A stretch of 32,749 bases of DNA from Chloroflexota bacterium (GCA_024223125.1 JAAEOP010000359.1:1-32749), one strand, 5' to 3'. Positions 18,878 to 27,572 are shown, counted from the stretch's first letter. The notes: generated by a model not told the origin, from the letters alone. Program-made: numbers and translations.

Positions 18878-19827
18878 CGTATATCTCCCCCCTCTTTTTT
18901 GAAGGCGCCGGACACTTGCAGGAAGATGACGGCCGCTATGGAAACGATGAGAGAGACGATGATGGTATAGGATGCCGCTAATTGATAGCTATTGTTCAAA
19001 CCGGGCACCTCGTCGGTATAGTAAACGATGCGTTCCACGAGAACGGGGAGACGGTTGAAGCCGAACAGGAGGACGATGATGAGCCAGATTTGAATGGCCG
19101 CAATCAGCCGCAGGATAACGGCCGTTATAATAGTTGGCTTCAGCATGGGGATGGTGATCTTTTTGACTACTGTCCAGACGTTTCCCCCAAAAACATAGCC
19201 AGCTTCTTTCGCTTCTTCTGGAAAGTTTTGTAACCCGGCCAATAAAATAATCATCATGGAAGGAATGACCGTCCAGGCATCAACCAGAATAATCAAGATG
19301 AGATTTTTAGCGTCGCTGCCGGTGAGATAGTAAATATATTGTCCTTCTTCCAAAAATCCTATGTAAAACAAAAGACTGTTTATCCAGCCGTGAGCCGTTA
19401 ACCCCGTTTGCCACATGGCCGCCACAGCCATGGCCGGCAGGGCCATAGGAATCATCACCACAAACAGGAAGGCGCTGGAGCCGGGGAACTTCTCATTAAT
19501 AAGGAAAGCCAGCAATAAGGCCAGGAAAAATTCCAGGGTAACAGAAAACACGACAATGATGGTCGTATTAAATACGGCCGGCCAGAAAGAAGGGTCCTGA
19601 AAAACCAGACCAAAATTACCCAGCGTGAGACCACCCTCGGCCGCTGTAAAACTCCCAATCACCAACGAAAGAACCGGCCGCAGCCAAAAGAATATATAAA
19701 AAATAAATACCGGTGCCACCATTAAATAAGGTGTGGCATTCTTCCAAAAATGGCGCCGCTGATGGTGGAACGACGGCTTACCTACCGCAGCTTTCCCCGC
19801 CCCTTGCTGTACAGTTGTATTTGCCAT
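18874..19827 (-). CDS. ABC sugar transporter permease, MalF type
   Basis: 317 residues with six predicted membrane segments and an N-terminal polar tail of about 30 residues. The EAA loop is EEAKEAGYVFGGNVWTVVKK followed by ITIPMLKPT. It pairs with the MalG-type permease downstream, whose ATG overlaps its TGA stop by four bases. Periplasmic loops are short compared with E. coli MalF, as is normal for this family outside enterics. It lies downstream of the binding-protein gene across a strong hairpin. Confidence 0.92.
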   Translation of the reverse strand: MANTTVQQGAGKAAVGKPSFHHQRRHFWKNATPYLMVAPVFIFYIFFWLRPVLSLVIGSFTAAEGGLTLGNFGLVFQDPSFWPAVFNTTIIVVFSVTLEFFLALLLAFLINEKFPGSSAFLFVVMIPMALPAMAVAAMWQTGLTAHGWINSLLFYIGFLEEGQYIYYLTGSDAKNLILIILVDAWTVIPSMMIILLAGLQNFPEEAKEAGYVFGGNVWTVVKKITIPMLKPTIITAVILRLIAAIQIWLIIVLLFGFNRLPVLVERIVYYTDEVPGLNNSYQLAASYTIIVSLIVSIAAVIFLQVSGAFKKEGGDIR

Positions 19828-19853
19828 AACAGACCTCTGACTTTGAGAGGGTA

Positions 19854-19883
19854 GAGCCGGGGGAAGTTAACTTCCCCCGGCTC
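19854..19883 (-). terminator. 30-bp perfect palindrome between binding protein and permease genes
   Basis: GAGCCGGGGGAAGTT is followed directly by its exact reverse complement. It is GC-rich and sits after the solute-binding protein gene. Hairpins here commonly stabilise the upstream message or partly terminate, giving more binding protein than permease. No T run follows, so full termination is unlikely. Confidence 0.6.
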
Positions 19884-19885
19884 AT

Positions 19886-19930
19886 TTGTAACTATTCAGG
19901 TTCAATCACAGTCAGGAAGAGAATAGTTAC
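19886..19930. repeat. Minimal copy of the TTGTAACTATTCAG element
   Basis: GTAACTATTC (19888-19897) and GAATAGTTAC (19921-19930) are perfect 10-bp inverted repeats about 45 bp end to end. The end matches TTGTAACTATTCAG of the elements at 32136 and 7960. Confidence 0.5.
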
Positions 19931-19955
19931 TGCAATTCAATTTACAAATCAGATA

Positions 19956-21353
19956 CTAATTTTCCAGGGCTGTTAGTGCTTCGGCCGCCGCATCCAACAT
20001 AGCCTGATCTACAGTGCCGTCGCCATTCAAGACCATGTCAACAAATACATCATCAAAAACTTGCTTCACAGCGCCCCAATCCTGATAGTTGCCAGCCGGT
20101 ACGCCAGAGACAATGCCGTTATTCAATACCAGAATCGCTTTGTTGATGACTTCGTCGGTAGCTTCGTCGCCAAGATACTCGATTGCTTCTTCTACTGGCG
20201 GGATGAAGCCGCCGGTGCCTTTAGAAATTTTCACCTGAATGTCTGGGCGCGTCAGGTATTCCAGAAATTCCAGGGCCAGATCGTAGTTTTCAGATCCTTG
20301 CATGATGCCGTAACCGCTAACGCCGGCAATGGTGCCGATTCCGGTTGGGCCGGAAGGGGCTGGCGCCAACGAGAATTGGGTTTCATTGGAAGCGTACACC
20401 TGACCGGCACGGGCATTGTGGAACACAGTCAGCCAGGATTCTTCGCGCATCATTGGGTCTACACAGCTATCCACATTGAGGACGGAGGGGATGAAGGCAT
20501 CACCCATGGAAGCCCAAATTGCCCAGGCCTCGGCCGCTTCGGGGGAATTGATGTCCGGGAAACCGGCGCCATAGGAAAGGCCGGAACCGCCAAACATGTA
20601 AATCCAGGATTTGGCCGGGATGCCGGTGATGCAAACTTTGCCTTCGCCTTCGCCTTCAGCGATGGCGTTGGCCCACTCAGCATACTGTTCCCAGGTCATG
20701 GCATCAATGTCGGCGCCATCGGGCAGGTACGGTAGCGCTTGGTTGTTGGCTAACAGCAGGTATACATCAGCGCCAACAGGCAGGAAGTATTGATGGCCGT
20801 CCATGTTGGTGTCCTGGCTGAAAGCTTCACTGAAGGTACGATCATCCCAACTAGTAACAACGTCGGTCAGGTCTTCCACGTAACCAGCGTCAATCCATTC
20901 TGCCATGCGGCTGTTGTGAGCGGCCACAATGTCTGTGGTGACGTGATCGGTGTCTTGCTGAACCTGGGCGCGGTCCAGCAGTGTTTGATCATCTAGAATC
21001 TGGAAGTTGACAGTGACATTGTGTTCTTCTTCAAATGGTTTGATCACTTCGTTGATGAAGAATTCTTGCTCACGCGGCGGGCTGAACAAGCGGGATGAAA
21101 AGACGAGGGTCCGCGGCCCCGCTTCTACTTCCGGCGCTTCCGCCGGAACTTCAACTTCAACGATACGGGTAACTTCGACGGTTTCGCCTTCAACTTCAAC
21201 GGTTTCGGTTACAACCCGCGTTACTTCTACTTGTTCTGTTTCGGTAACGATGCGGGTTACTTCTACCGTTTCCGTTTGCGGCTGGCAGGCAGCCATAAGC
21301 AACATGCCTACAATAAAAACGACTAACAGGGGTAATACTTTTGATTTACTCAC
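19956..21353 (-). CDS. Sugar ABC transporter substrate-binding lipoprotein
   Basis: 465 residues. The signal peptide ends in LMAAC (lipobox, Cys23). A linker of repeated TVEVTRIV / QVEVTRVV units (about 28-70) lifts the domain from the membrane, a style common in Chloroflexota binding proteins. The mature domain matches cluster-type extracellular sugar-binding proteins (SBP family 1): RTLVFSSRLFSPPREQEF at the start, FLPVGADVYLLLANNQAL in the hinge region and AGVSGYGIMQGSENYDLALE later. It delivers sugar to the adjoining permeases. The family is broad, so the ligand (alpha-mannoside, glucosylglycerate type or other) cannot be read from sequence. Confidence 0.92.
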   Translation of the reverse strand: MSKSKVLPLLVVFIVGMLLMAACQPQTETVEVTRIVTETEQVEVTRVVTETVEVEGETVEVTRIVEVEVPAEAPEVEAGPRTLVFSSRLFSPPREQEFFINEVIKPFEEEHNVTVNFQILDDQTLLDRAQVQQDTDHVTTDIVAAHNSRMAEWIDAGYVEDLTDVVTSWDDRTFSEAFSQDTNMDGHQYFLPVGADVYLLLANNQALPYLPDGADIDAMTWEQYAEWANAIAEGEGEGKVCITGIPAKSWIYMFGGSGLSYGAGFPDINSPEAAEAWAIWASMGDAFIPSVLNVDSCVDPMMREESWLTVFHNARAGQVYASNETQFSLAPAPSGPTGIGTIAGVSGYGIMQGSENYDLALEFLEYLTRPDIQVKISKGTGGFIPPVEEAIEYLGDEATDEVINKAILVLNNGIVSGVPAGNYQDWGAVKQVFDDVFVDMVLNGDGTVDQAMLDAAAEALTALEN

Positions 21354-21379
21354 GGGTAAATCCTCCTTTTATGTGATTT

Positions 21380-21420
21380 GCCGACCGTCTAAACAAATTT
21401 ATGTTTGCGTCGTGGTCGGC
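21380..21420. promoter_or_regulatory. Inverted repeat upstream of the binding-protein gene
   Basis: GCCGACC and GGTCGGC enclose an inner pair AAACA/TGTTT around AATTTA. It lies 27 bp upstream of the binding-protein start, in the gap after GH130, and could be a regulator site or a processing hairpin. It does not match the ATCCAAAACG operators of the second LacI gene. Confidence 0.35.
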
Positions 21421-21478
21421 AATGAATTTTGCGCCGCATACCAAAAAGTTGGTGTGTCTTGCGCTATGGATAAACAAA

Positions 21479-22372
21479 TTAAAAGATAAAACGTTCCAGG
21501 GGCAGGGCGGCGACACCGATGGCGGTGTCAGCGCCACCATAATAAACGTAGAGTTCATCGCCCATAATGGCCTGCCCACAACTGAACACAACATTGGGTA
21601 CATATCCCTGAATTTCCCATGACAAAACTGGTTTTAATACCGGCTCAGTTTGCCGCTGACTTATTTGGGCGGGATTATCCAGGCTGAGTAAAGCTGCTCC
21701 CAGACTGTAACGGCCGTCGTCACTGACGCCATGATAGATAAGCAGCCATCCTTGCTCAGTTTTGATCGGCGGGCCGGCTGCGCCCACTTTCTGGCTTTCC
21801 CATGAAGAACCGGGAACTGGCTGCATGATGGATGTGTGATTGTCCCAATGCAGCAGGTCGTCGGAATAAGCCAACCAGATGTCGGGTGGGCGGCGGTGCA
21901 GCATCGCGTAGCGGCCGTTTACCTTTTCCGGAAACAGGGCGGCGTCTTTGTTTGGCTCATCCAGCAGTATCCCCTGCCGTTGCCAGTTAATGAGGTTTGG
22001 CGACGAAGCCAGACAAATACGATAATCGCCGGGAAAACGGCCGCCGTAGCCGGTATACGTCATGTAAAACGTATCATCCAGACGCACCAGACGGGGGTCT
22101 TCGGGGCCGCGCAGTTCTTGGGGCACATCATTCGTCAGAATGGGTTGTACCAGGCGGTTAAAATGAAGGCCATCGCTGCTGACTGCATAACCCAGGTTAT
22201 TTACATATGCACCTTCCTTGCCATTTGAAGTGACGTCTGTTGCCCGGTAGATCATGTGGATAAGACCGTTGTGGGCGATGACGGCGCAGTTGAATACGGC
22301 CGCTGCTTCCCAGGCATGACTCTCTTCTGGCATTAATATGGGGGTTTCCGATAAACGTGTTAATTTGATCAT
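21479..22372 (-). CDS. GH130 family mannoside phosphorylase-like protein
   Basis: 297 residues forming a five-bladed propeller enzyme. The general acid Asp lies in RGPEDPRLVRLDD (near 90-100), the signature of GH130. Further conserved parts are GAAGPPIKTEQGWLLIYHGV and the C-terminal VYYGGADTAIGVA. GH130 members cleave beta-mannosides, mostly by phosphorolysis to mannose 1-phosphate. The short length without an N-terminal helix suggests a 1,2-beta-mannoside-type group, but hydrolases exist too. No signal peptide is visible, so it should be cytoplasmic. It starts 5 bp after the 2H phosphoesterase gene and belongs to the same operon. Confidence 0.88.
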   Translation of the reverse strand: MIKLTRLSETPILMPEESHAWEAAAVFNCAVIAHNGLIHMIYRATDVTSNGKEGAYVNNLGYAVSSDGLHFNRLVQPILTNDVPQELRGPEDPRLVRLDDTFYMTYTGYGGRFPGDYRICLASSPNLINWQRQGILLDEPNKDAALFPEKVNGRYAMLHRRPPDIWLAYSDDLLHWDNHTSIMQPVPGSSWESQKVGAAGPPIKTEQGWLLIYHGVSDDGRYSLGAALLSLDNPAQISQRQTEPVLKPVLSWEIQGYVPNVVFSCGQAIMGDELYVYYGGADTAIGVAALPLERFIF

Positions 22373-22376
22373 AAAA

Positions 22377-22979
22377 TTAAATATGCCATGATTTTAATAA
22401 TTGCCATTGCAACGTTTCCCACCAGGCCCCGTTCCAATCCTGGCTGGAAAATTGCAAGAAATGGTACGTTTGAGCGCTGAAAGGAACAGTGGGTAAAGGC
22501 GCTTCTTGTAAATAGGCCAGTACATCGTCGTATAAATTTAAGGGAATGTCTCGGAAGGCTAGAGTGATGTGAGCGGCGAAGGGATTCCCCAGGTCTTTGG
22601 TGGCAAAGTCACAATCGGGGGCGATGAACGGCCGTATGGCCGACACGGTTTGTTCTCTCAAAGCAGTCATCTCTGGGTTGGGCCTGTCACCTATCAGGGA
22701 AATATTCAAACCGATACCGACCTCATCAATGTGATACCCGTTAAAATGAACGGGGAACGGCCGTTGTTTGGTAAATAGGGTCTCTAATCGATCTTCTAAT
22801 TCATTCATGGGACCATCTGCTTTTTTGAAGAACCCTTTAATGGTGGCGTGAACTTGAAACCGGCCGGCGGCTACAAGCCCGAACTGCTTATGCAGCATTT
22901 GGTGAACTTCTGTCATTGGTTGGGCTACCCGGTACGGGGGTATCAGATAGACGGCAAAACGAAAATCAGCGTTACTCAT
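22377..22979 (-). CDS. 2H phosphoesterase superfamily protein (2'-5' RNA ligase-like)
   Basis: 200 residues from the ATG at 22977-22979, which has AGGTGA eight bases upstream. A GTG four codons earlier is the longer alternative. The two H-x-T motifs of the family are present, VHATIKG near residue 45 and AHITLAF near 135. These His pairs form the active site of 2'-5' RNA ligase or cyclic phosphodiesterase enzymes. In a sugar operon its role is unclear. It may act on a cyclic phosphate sugar or nucleotide, or be a passenger. The gene begins 12 bp after the LacI-type gene stop. Confidence 0.75.
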   Translation of the reverse strand: MSNADFRFAVYLIPPYRVAQPMTEVHQMLHKQFGLVAAGRFQVHATIKGFFKKADGPMNELEDRLETLFTKQRPFPVHFNGYHIDEVGIGLNISLIGDRPNPEMTALREQTVSAIRPFIAPDCDFATKDLGNPFAAHITLAFRDIPLNLYDDVLAYLQEAPLPTVPFSAQTYHFLQFSSQDWNGAWWETLQWQLLKSWHI

Positions 22980-22991
22980 AGAATGGGTCAC

Positions 22992-24191
22992 CTAATCCAG
23001 CGTCATCTTTTGTGGACAACCACAGGAAGAACGCACAACCATCTGCATATCAACGCTCTCTTCCACCGGTGGGGGGAATTGTCTCGTCCGCTTTTGATAA
23101 ATAATGGCATTGTAAAGATGGCGGAAAGCCAGTTGCCCTACTTTTTGTACCCGCTGTTCGATCGTAGTAATGTCCAGTAGTTCAGCTAGTGGCAGATTGT
23201 CAAACCCGGTTACTGCTAATTGCACATTGTCCCGTCGAGCGGCCGTGTAAATGGCGGCCGCCATTGTGTCTGATGTGCAAACGACGGCTTGAATTTGTTC
23301 ATCTGGGGCCAACGTTTCATTGTGTTGACGAATGCGTTCAAAAGCGCTGTAGCCGGCGGCAAAGGAATGATCGTTCACTGTAAAAATAGCGGATTCCGCG
23401 AGGGCGATATCATTAAGGCGTAACGCCTCCTTGTAGGCATCAATACGGGCGCTGCGCGTCCAATCTTCACGGGCTGTATCTCCCATTTTCAAGGGATTGG
23501 CACTGTTTAATGTAACCAATGCCAGGCGGCGGTAGCCATGTTCTTTGATGAGGTGGTGGTCAATCAGGTTTTGCAGCGTGCGTTCACTGGTGGGGATGAT
23601 GTTAGCTGCCACTGCGGGATGATGCAGCCGGTTATGAACGGCCGTAATGGGAACATGTTGTCGTTGCAATATATGCAAGCGAGAGGCGTCAATATGCAGT
23701 CCGACGGCAATCAACCCATCTACAATGCCTAAAAAAGGCATCGAGTCAAAAAACTCATCTCGTGCGGCCACCGTGTTCACATCAAAGATCATCTGGGCAT
23801 ATCCCAAAATAGCCGCTTCTTTTTGAATACCGGACAAGATTTCCAGATAAAAATCGGGACTGATACTGGACAGAGGCAGAGCGATACCGATGGTGTGACG
23901 CTGTCGTTTACGCAAGTTTTGGGCGGCGCTGCTGGGCACATAACCCGCTATCTCCACCAATTTAGTCAATCGGACGGCGTTGGCTTCAGAAACGCTGCCT
24001 TGTTTCTGGCGCATAAAGTTGGAAATGGAAGTGGTTGACAGCCCTGACAAACCAGCCAGAAGTTTAATATCAGGGACGATGGGCCGATTTCGTTTTTGGC
24101 GGTTTGTCAGCCAGGTTTGGTGGAAAGTTTCTATTTCGACCAGATCGCGGCTAAAAAGTTCTGCAATCTCTGTCAGTGGCAGATTGTCCAT
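22992..24191 (-). CDS. LacI/PurR family transcription regulator, probable local regulator of the sugar operon
   Basis: 399 residues. An N-terminal extension of about 40 residues precedes the helix-turn-helix (LLAGLSGLSTTSISNFMRQK), so the protein is longer than the usual 330-350. The hinge helix region is YVPSSAAQNLRKRQ, followed by a periplasmic-binding-protein-like effector domain (HTIGIALPLSSISPDFYLEI ...). A C-terminal SSCGCP tail ends the protein. LacI-type repressors are released by a sugar ligand. It is the first gene of the run that continues through GH130, the ABC importer, GH38, GT4 and GH13_18, so the operon is probably self-regulated. A promoter is visible upstream. Confidence 0.85.
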   Translation of the reverse strand: MDNLPLTEIAELFSRDLVEIETFHQTWLTNRQKRNRPIVPDIKLLAGLSGLSTTSISNFMRQKQGSVSEANAVRLTKLVEIAGYVPSSAAQNLRKRQRHTIGIALPLSSISPDFYLEILSGIQKEAAILGYAQMIFDVNTVAARDEFFDSMPFLGIVDGLIAVGLHIDASRLHILQRQHVPITAVHNRLHHPAVAANIIPTSERTLQNLIDHHLIKEHGYRRLALVTLNSANPLKMGDTAREDWTRSARIDAYKEALRLNDIALAESAIFTVNDHSFAAGYSAFERIRQHNETLAPDEQIQAVVCTSDTMAAAIYTAARRDNVQLAVTGFDNLPLAELLDITTIEQRVQKVGQLAFRHLYNAIIYQKRTRQFPPPVEESVDMQMVVRSSCGCPQKMTLD

Positions 24192-24217
24192 CTCTCATCC
24201 CGTGATTATTCGGTACA

Positions 24218-24231
24218 CTTAAACGATTAAC
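24218..24231 (-). promoter_or_regulatory. Candidate operator of the first LacI-type gene
   Basis: CTTAAACGATTAAC is a near-palindrome centred on CG, just downstream of the predicted start of transcription. It has the CG-centred form of LacI-family operators but differs from the ATCCAAAACG sites of the second regulator. Confidence 0.35.
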
Positions 24232-24243
24232 TATACTGATTAA

Positions 24244-24271
24244 AGTATAATTTGCTTGTTTTTTCTGTCAA
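24244..24271 (-). promoter_or_regulatory. Sigma-70-type promoter of the sugar operon
   Basis: On the minus strand TTGACA (24266-24271), a 16-bp spacer and TATACT (24244-24249), with an AT-rich spacer. It lies about 55 bp upstream of the first LacI-type ATG, and is probably the main promoter for the operon running to 10230. Confidence 0.65.
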
Positions 24272-24283
24272 GCGTCATTCTCA

Positions 24284-25306
24284 TTAAATTGTTAAGGAGC
24301 TGCTTGAAGCACGCACAACCAATGTTGGCGTTAATAACACATCTGAATTTTGTGGTACACGGCCGTTGATAACATCTAATAACGTGGCGCATGTACGGCG
24401 CCCAATCTCGTAAATAGGTTGGTGGATGGTTGTCAAAGAAGGATGGAAATGTTCAGCCAGGGGAATATCATCGAACCCGGCTACTGCGATTTCCTGACCC
24501 ACGTTTATCCCCAATTGTTGCAGGCGATTGATGACGCCAAAGGCCATCAAATCATTACCACCTAGAATAGCTGTAGGTGGGGGAGTCAGAGCCAATAGCT
24601 GGTCTACCTTTTCTGCTCCGCCGCGCTGGGTCATGTCCCCTTCAACAACCCATTCAGGCCGGATAGACAACCCATTCTTCTGCATTGCTTCTGTAAACCC
24701 TTTCATACGATACAAACTAAACATCAGGTCAGATGGCGGCCGAATGTAGGCAATACTCCGATGTCCTAAATCTATAAAATGTTGCACAAGTAAGCGCATC
24801 CCCATTTCGCTGTCTTCATCTACAAATGGAAAGGTCAGGTTGTCGTTTGTGCGGCCAAAAGCCACAAAGGGAAAATTGTGCTGGCACAACAATTGCACCC
24901 GGGTATCATTCACTCGTGTGCGGACTACAATTAATCCATCTACCCAACCGCGTCGTACTGCCTTCAGATAAGCACGATGTTCTTCTTCACTTTCAGGAGC
25001 CAGCGCGGAAACCAAGAGATCGTAATCGTGGACGGCCGCTTCATTACCAATGCCAGCAATAAATTCACTAAAAAAGGGATCAGAAAAACGGGGGCCATAT
25101 GTTGGCATAATAAAACCGAGCGTGTCGGTACGCTGTTTTTGCAAACGTCGGGCTGTAATATTGGGATAGTATCCCATTTCTGTGGCTGTCTCTTGAATGC
25201 GTTGCTGGGTTACGGCCGCTACATCATCGTAACCCGCCAAGCCACGGGATACGGTGGTAACAGAAAGGTTTAATCGTCTGGCAATGTCTTTCAAGGTAAC
25301 AGCCAT
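24284..25306 (-). CDS. LacI/GalR family transcription regulator
   Basis: 340 residues from the ATG at 25304-25306. The longer open frame to 25396 would run through the operators and is rejected. The HTH is MAVTLKDIARRLNLSVTTVS, followed by the hinge helix GYYPNITARRLQKQR and an effector domain with AILGGNDLMAFGVI and VAGFDDIPLAEHFHPSLTTI, the usual LacI-family C-terminal pattern. Two perfect operator palindromes overlap its own promoter, so it is autoregulated. The first regulator gene lies 93 bp downstream and starts from its own promoter, so this one may be a second regulator for sugar genes here or elsewhere. Confidence 0.88.
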   Translation of the reverse strand: MAVTLKDIARRLNLSVTTVSRGLAGYDDVAAVTQQRIQETATEMGYYPNITARRLQKQRTDTLGFIMPTYGPRFSDPFFSEFIAGIGNEAAVHDYDLLVSALAPESEEEHRAYLKAVRRGWVDGLIVVRTRVNDTRVQLLCQHNFPFVAFGRTNDNLTFPFVDEDSEMGMRLLVQHFIDLGHRSIAYIRPPSDLMFSLYRMKGFTEAMQKNGLSIRPEWVVEGDMTQRGGAEKVDQLLALTPPPTAILGGNDLMAFGVINRLQQLGINVGQEIAVAGFDDIPLAEHFHPSLTTIHQPIYEIGRRTCATLLDVINGRVPQNSDVLLTPTLVVRASSSSLTI

Positions 25307-25357
25307 TTTCTTACTCTGCTTTCTGAATTTGGAGGGTATGTGTGTTGCAAAGACGTA

Positions 25358-25379
25358 TAATCCAAAACGTTTTGGATTA
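25358..25379 (-). promoter_or_regulatory. LacI-type operator O2, at the start of transcription
   Basis: A perfect palindrome with core ATCCAAAACGTTTTGGAT, extended by TA/TA to 22 bp. It sits at the predicted +1 of the second LacI gene. Its centre is 31 bp (about three helical turns) from O1. Confidence 0.85.
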
Positions 25380-25384
25380 AGGAA

Positions 25385-25413
25385 AATATAATCCAAAACG
25401 TTTTGGATGTCAA
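25385..25413 (-). promoter_or_regulatory. Promoter of the second LacI gene with built-in operator
   Basis: Minus-strand TTGACA (25408-25413), a 17-bp spacer and TATATT (25385-25390), close to the sigma-70 consensus. Nearly the whole spacer is operator O1, so repressor and polymerase cannot bind together. Confidence 0.85.
25391..25408 (-). promoter_or_regulatory. LacI-type operator O1, inside the promoter spacer
   Basis: The perfect palindrome ATCCAAAACGTTTTGGAT occupies the gap between the -35 and -10 boxes. The same 18-bp core forms O2. Confidence 0.85.
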
Positions 25414-25495
25414 CTAATTTACAAATAGAAAGTATACGACTGAATATGTGGGTATGACGTTGAGAAGAACATTTGGGTACGAAACCCGATCAAAA

Positions 25496-25520
25496 AAAGA
25501 CCCCTACTAGAGGGGTCTTT
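25496..25520 (-). terminator. Rho-independent terminator of groES-groEL
   Basis: AAAGACCCCT/AGGGGTCTTT with a five-base loop, followed on the minus strand by a U run (A run 25492-25498 on plus). It lies about 29 nt after the groEL stop. Confidence 0.9.
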
Positions 25521-25548
25521 AGAATAATATTTGAAAATCGGGTGATAA

Positions 25549-27192
25549 TTAGAAGCCCATGCCACCCATATCTGGAGGACCGGCCGGCATTGGCGGCGCT
25601 TCTTCAGGAATATCGGTGATCAACGCTTCGGTTGTGAGAACCATAGAAGCAATGCTGGCTGCATTTTCTAAAGCGCCACGGGTCACTTTAGCTGGGTCAA
25701 TGATACCGGCTTTTACCATATCAACATATTCTCTAGTCATTACATCATAACCGATGCGGTCGTTGCCCTCTTCTTTCTGGGCGGTGCGTACATTCTGAAT
25801 AATGACGTCGCCATTCTGACCGGCATTTTCGGCAATCTTACGCATCGGCGATTCCAGAGCCTTGCGCAAAATACCGACACCAGTTGTCTGATCGCCTTTA
25901 GGTACATCAACATCATCTAAAGCGGGCAGAGCGTTCAACAGAGTTACGCCGCCACCGGGAACAATGCCTTCTTCCACAGCAGCACGAGTGGCGCTCAGAG
26001 CATCCTCAACGCGGTGCTTCTTCTCTTTCAATTCAACTTCAGTAGCTGCACCAACGCGAATAATAGCTACGCCGCCGGCTAGTTTAGCCAGACGTTCTTG
26101 CAGTTTTTCACGATCATAATCGCTGGTGCTGCGGTCAATTTCCACTTTAATCTGTTCCACGCGAGCTTTGATCTGATCTTCTTCACCAGCGCCATCTACA
26201 ACAGTGGTGTCATCTTTAGTAGAAACAATTTTGGCCGCCCGACCCAAGTCGTTGAGCTGAACGCTTTCCAGTTTACGGCCCATTTCTTCGGTGATAACCT
26301 GACCGCCGGTCAAAACGGCAATGTCTTGCAACATAGCTTTGCGGCGGTCGCCGAAGCCGGGAGCTTTTATAGCCAGGGCATTTACCATACCGCGCAACTT
26401 GTTCAGAACGAGGGTAGCCAGGGCTTCGCCGTCTACATCTTCGGCGATAATGACCAAGTTTTTCTTACCAATCTGGATCAGTTTTTCCAGCACGGGCACA
26501 ATGTCTTGCGCGGAGCTGATTTTCTTGTCATGGATGAGGATGTAAGCGTCATCAATAATCGCTTCCATGGTGTCAGAATCGGTAACGAAATAGGGGCTGA
26601 TGTAGCCACGGTCGAATTGCATACCTTCGACGTATTCGGTCTCAAACTCCAGGCTGCGAGATTCTTCGACAGTGATGACGCCATCTCTGCCAACTTTGTC
26701 CATCACATCAGCAATCAAATCGCCAATTTCTGTATCCTGTGCTGAAATGGAGGCAACGGAAGCGATTTCTTCTTTGCTGTCAATGGTAATTGCCATGCTG
26801 CGGATTTTGCTGGAAAGGGCGTGTGTACCCGCTTCGATACCCCGTTTCAGGAGCATGGGGTTGGCGCCGGCAGCAATATTTTTCAAACCTTCGTTGACAA
26901 TGTTTTGTGCCAATACGGTGGCGGTGGTGGTTCCGTCGCCAGCGATGTCGTTGGTTTTGGTGGCGGCTTCTTTCAGCAGTTGGGCGCCCATATTTTCATA
27001 GGGGTCTTCCAGTTCAATTTCTTTGGCCACGGTCACGCCGTCATGGGTGATGGTGGGAGCGCCAAATTTTTTGTCTAGCGCTACGTTACGGCCTTTTGGC
27101 CCGAGGGTAGTGGACACGGCCGATGCCAATGTATCAATACCTTTTTTTAGCTTACGACGAGCGTCGTCGGAAAAAGCAACTTGTTTAGCCAT
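25549..27192 (-). CDS. groEL: Chaperonin GroEL (Hsp60)
   Basis: 547 residues from the ATG of MAKQVAF, preceded by AGAAGGAG. The ORF could open ten codons earlier, but that part lies in the leader. Nucleotide-binding motifs are [13 protein letters not shown] (about 30-42) and [16 protein letters not shown] (about 80-95), and the C-terminus ends with a short GGM-type tail (DMGGMGF). It forms the 14-mer folding chamber with GroES in the cytoplasm. It is cotranscribed with groES, 19 nt upstream, under HrcA control. There is no ACGGCCGT octamer in the gene, in contrast to its surroundings. Confidence 0.97.
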   Translation of the reverse strand: MAKQVAFSDDARRKLKKGIDTLASAVSTTLGPKGRNVALDKKFGAPTITHDGVTVAKEIELEDPYENMGAQLLKEAATKTNDIAGDGTTTATVLAQNIVNEGLKNIAAGANPMLLKRGIEAGTHALSSKIRSMAITIDSKEEIASVASISAQDTEIGDLIADVMDKVGRDGVITVEESRSLEFETEYVEGMQFDRGYISPYFVTDSDTMEAIIDDAYILIHDKKISSAQDIVPVLEKLIQIGKKNLVIIAEDVDGEALATLVLNKLRGMVNALAIKAPGFGDRRKAMLQDIAVLTGGQVITEEMGRKLESVQLNDLGRAAKIVSTKDDTTVVDGAGEEDQIKARVEQIKVEIDRSTSDYDREKLQERLAKLAGGVAIIRVGAATEVELKEKKHRVEDALSATRAAVEEGIVPGGGVTLLNALPALDDVDVPKGDQTTGVGILRKALESPMRKIAENAGQNGDVIIQNVRTAQKEEGNDRIGYDVMTREYVDMVKAGIIDPAKVTRGALENAASIASMVLTTEALITDIPEEAPPMPAGPPDMGGMGF

Positions 27193-27211
27193 TTTATTTA
27201 ATCTCCTTCTT

Positions 27212-27502
27212 TTAGTTTTCAATGATGGCGAGAACGTCTGATTCTTTTAGAATGAGCAGTTTCTTGCCTTCTACTTTGATTTCGGTGCCGCCGTATTTGG
27301 CATATAATACACGGTCGCCAACGGTTACATCCATGGCAATACGATCGCCATCATCATCACGGCGACCAGGGCCTATGGCAATAATTTCGCCTTCTTGCGG
27401 TTTTTCGGCCGCAGTTTCGGGCAAGATCAGGCCAGAAGCCGTTGTTTGTTCACGCTCTTTAGGTTCCACGACTAAGCGATCACCTAGTGGCTTGAGTTTC
27501 AT
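27212..27502 (-). CDS. groES: Co-chaperonin GroES (Hsp10)
   Basis: 96 residues, the usual size. Starts [18 protein letters not shown] and has a mobile loop [19 protein letters not shown] that binds GroEL, then [20 protein letters not shown]. It caps the GroEL chamber as a heptamer. AAAGGAGA precedes the ATG. First gene of the groES-groEL operon. Confidence 0.97.
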   Translation of the reverse strand: MKLKPLGDRLVVEPKEREQTTASGLILPETAAEKPQEGEIIAIGPGRRDDDGDRIAMDVTVGDRVLYAKYGGTEIKVEGKKLLILKESDVLAIIEN

Positions 27503-27545
27503 ACAAGTATCTCCTTTTGTTAAATCAGTTTGGAATTTTTATCTG

Positions 27546-27572
27546 TTAGCACTCAGGTTGGTAGAGTGCCAA
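27546..27572 (-). promoter_or_regulatory. CIRCE element 1 (HrcA operator), downstream of the promoter
   Basis: TTAGCACTC, nine bases, then GAGTGCCAA. It differs from the consensus GAGTGCTAA by one base. It lies near the predicted transcription start, in the leader of groES. Confidence 0.92.

Noticed and set aside
20061..20735. 224-codon plus-strand ORF opposite the binding-protein gene
   Set aside because: Antisense shadow with no motif; the minus-strand gene has a clear signal peptide and family match.
25307..25396. Longer start of the second LacI gene at 25396
   Set aside because: It would put both operators and the promoter inside the coding region. The HTH begins right at the ATG at 25306.
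26098..26745. 215-codon plus-strand ORF opposite groEL
   Set aside because: It is a shadow of a highly conserved gene and its product has no domain features.
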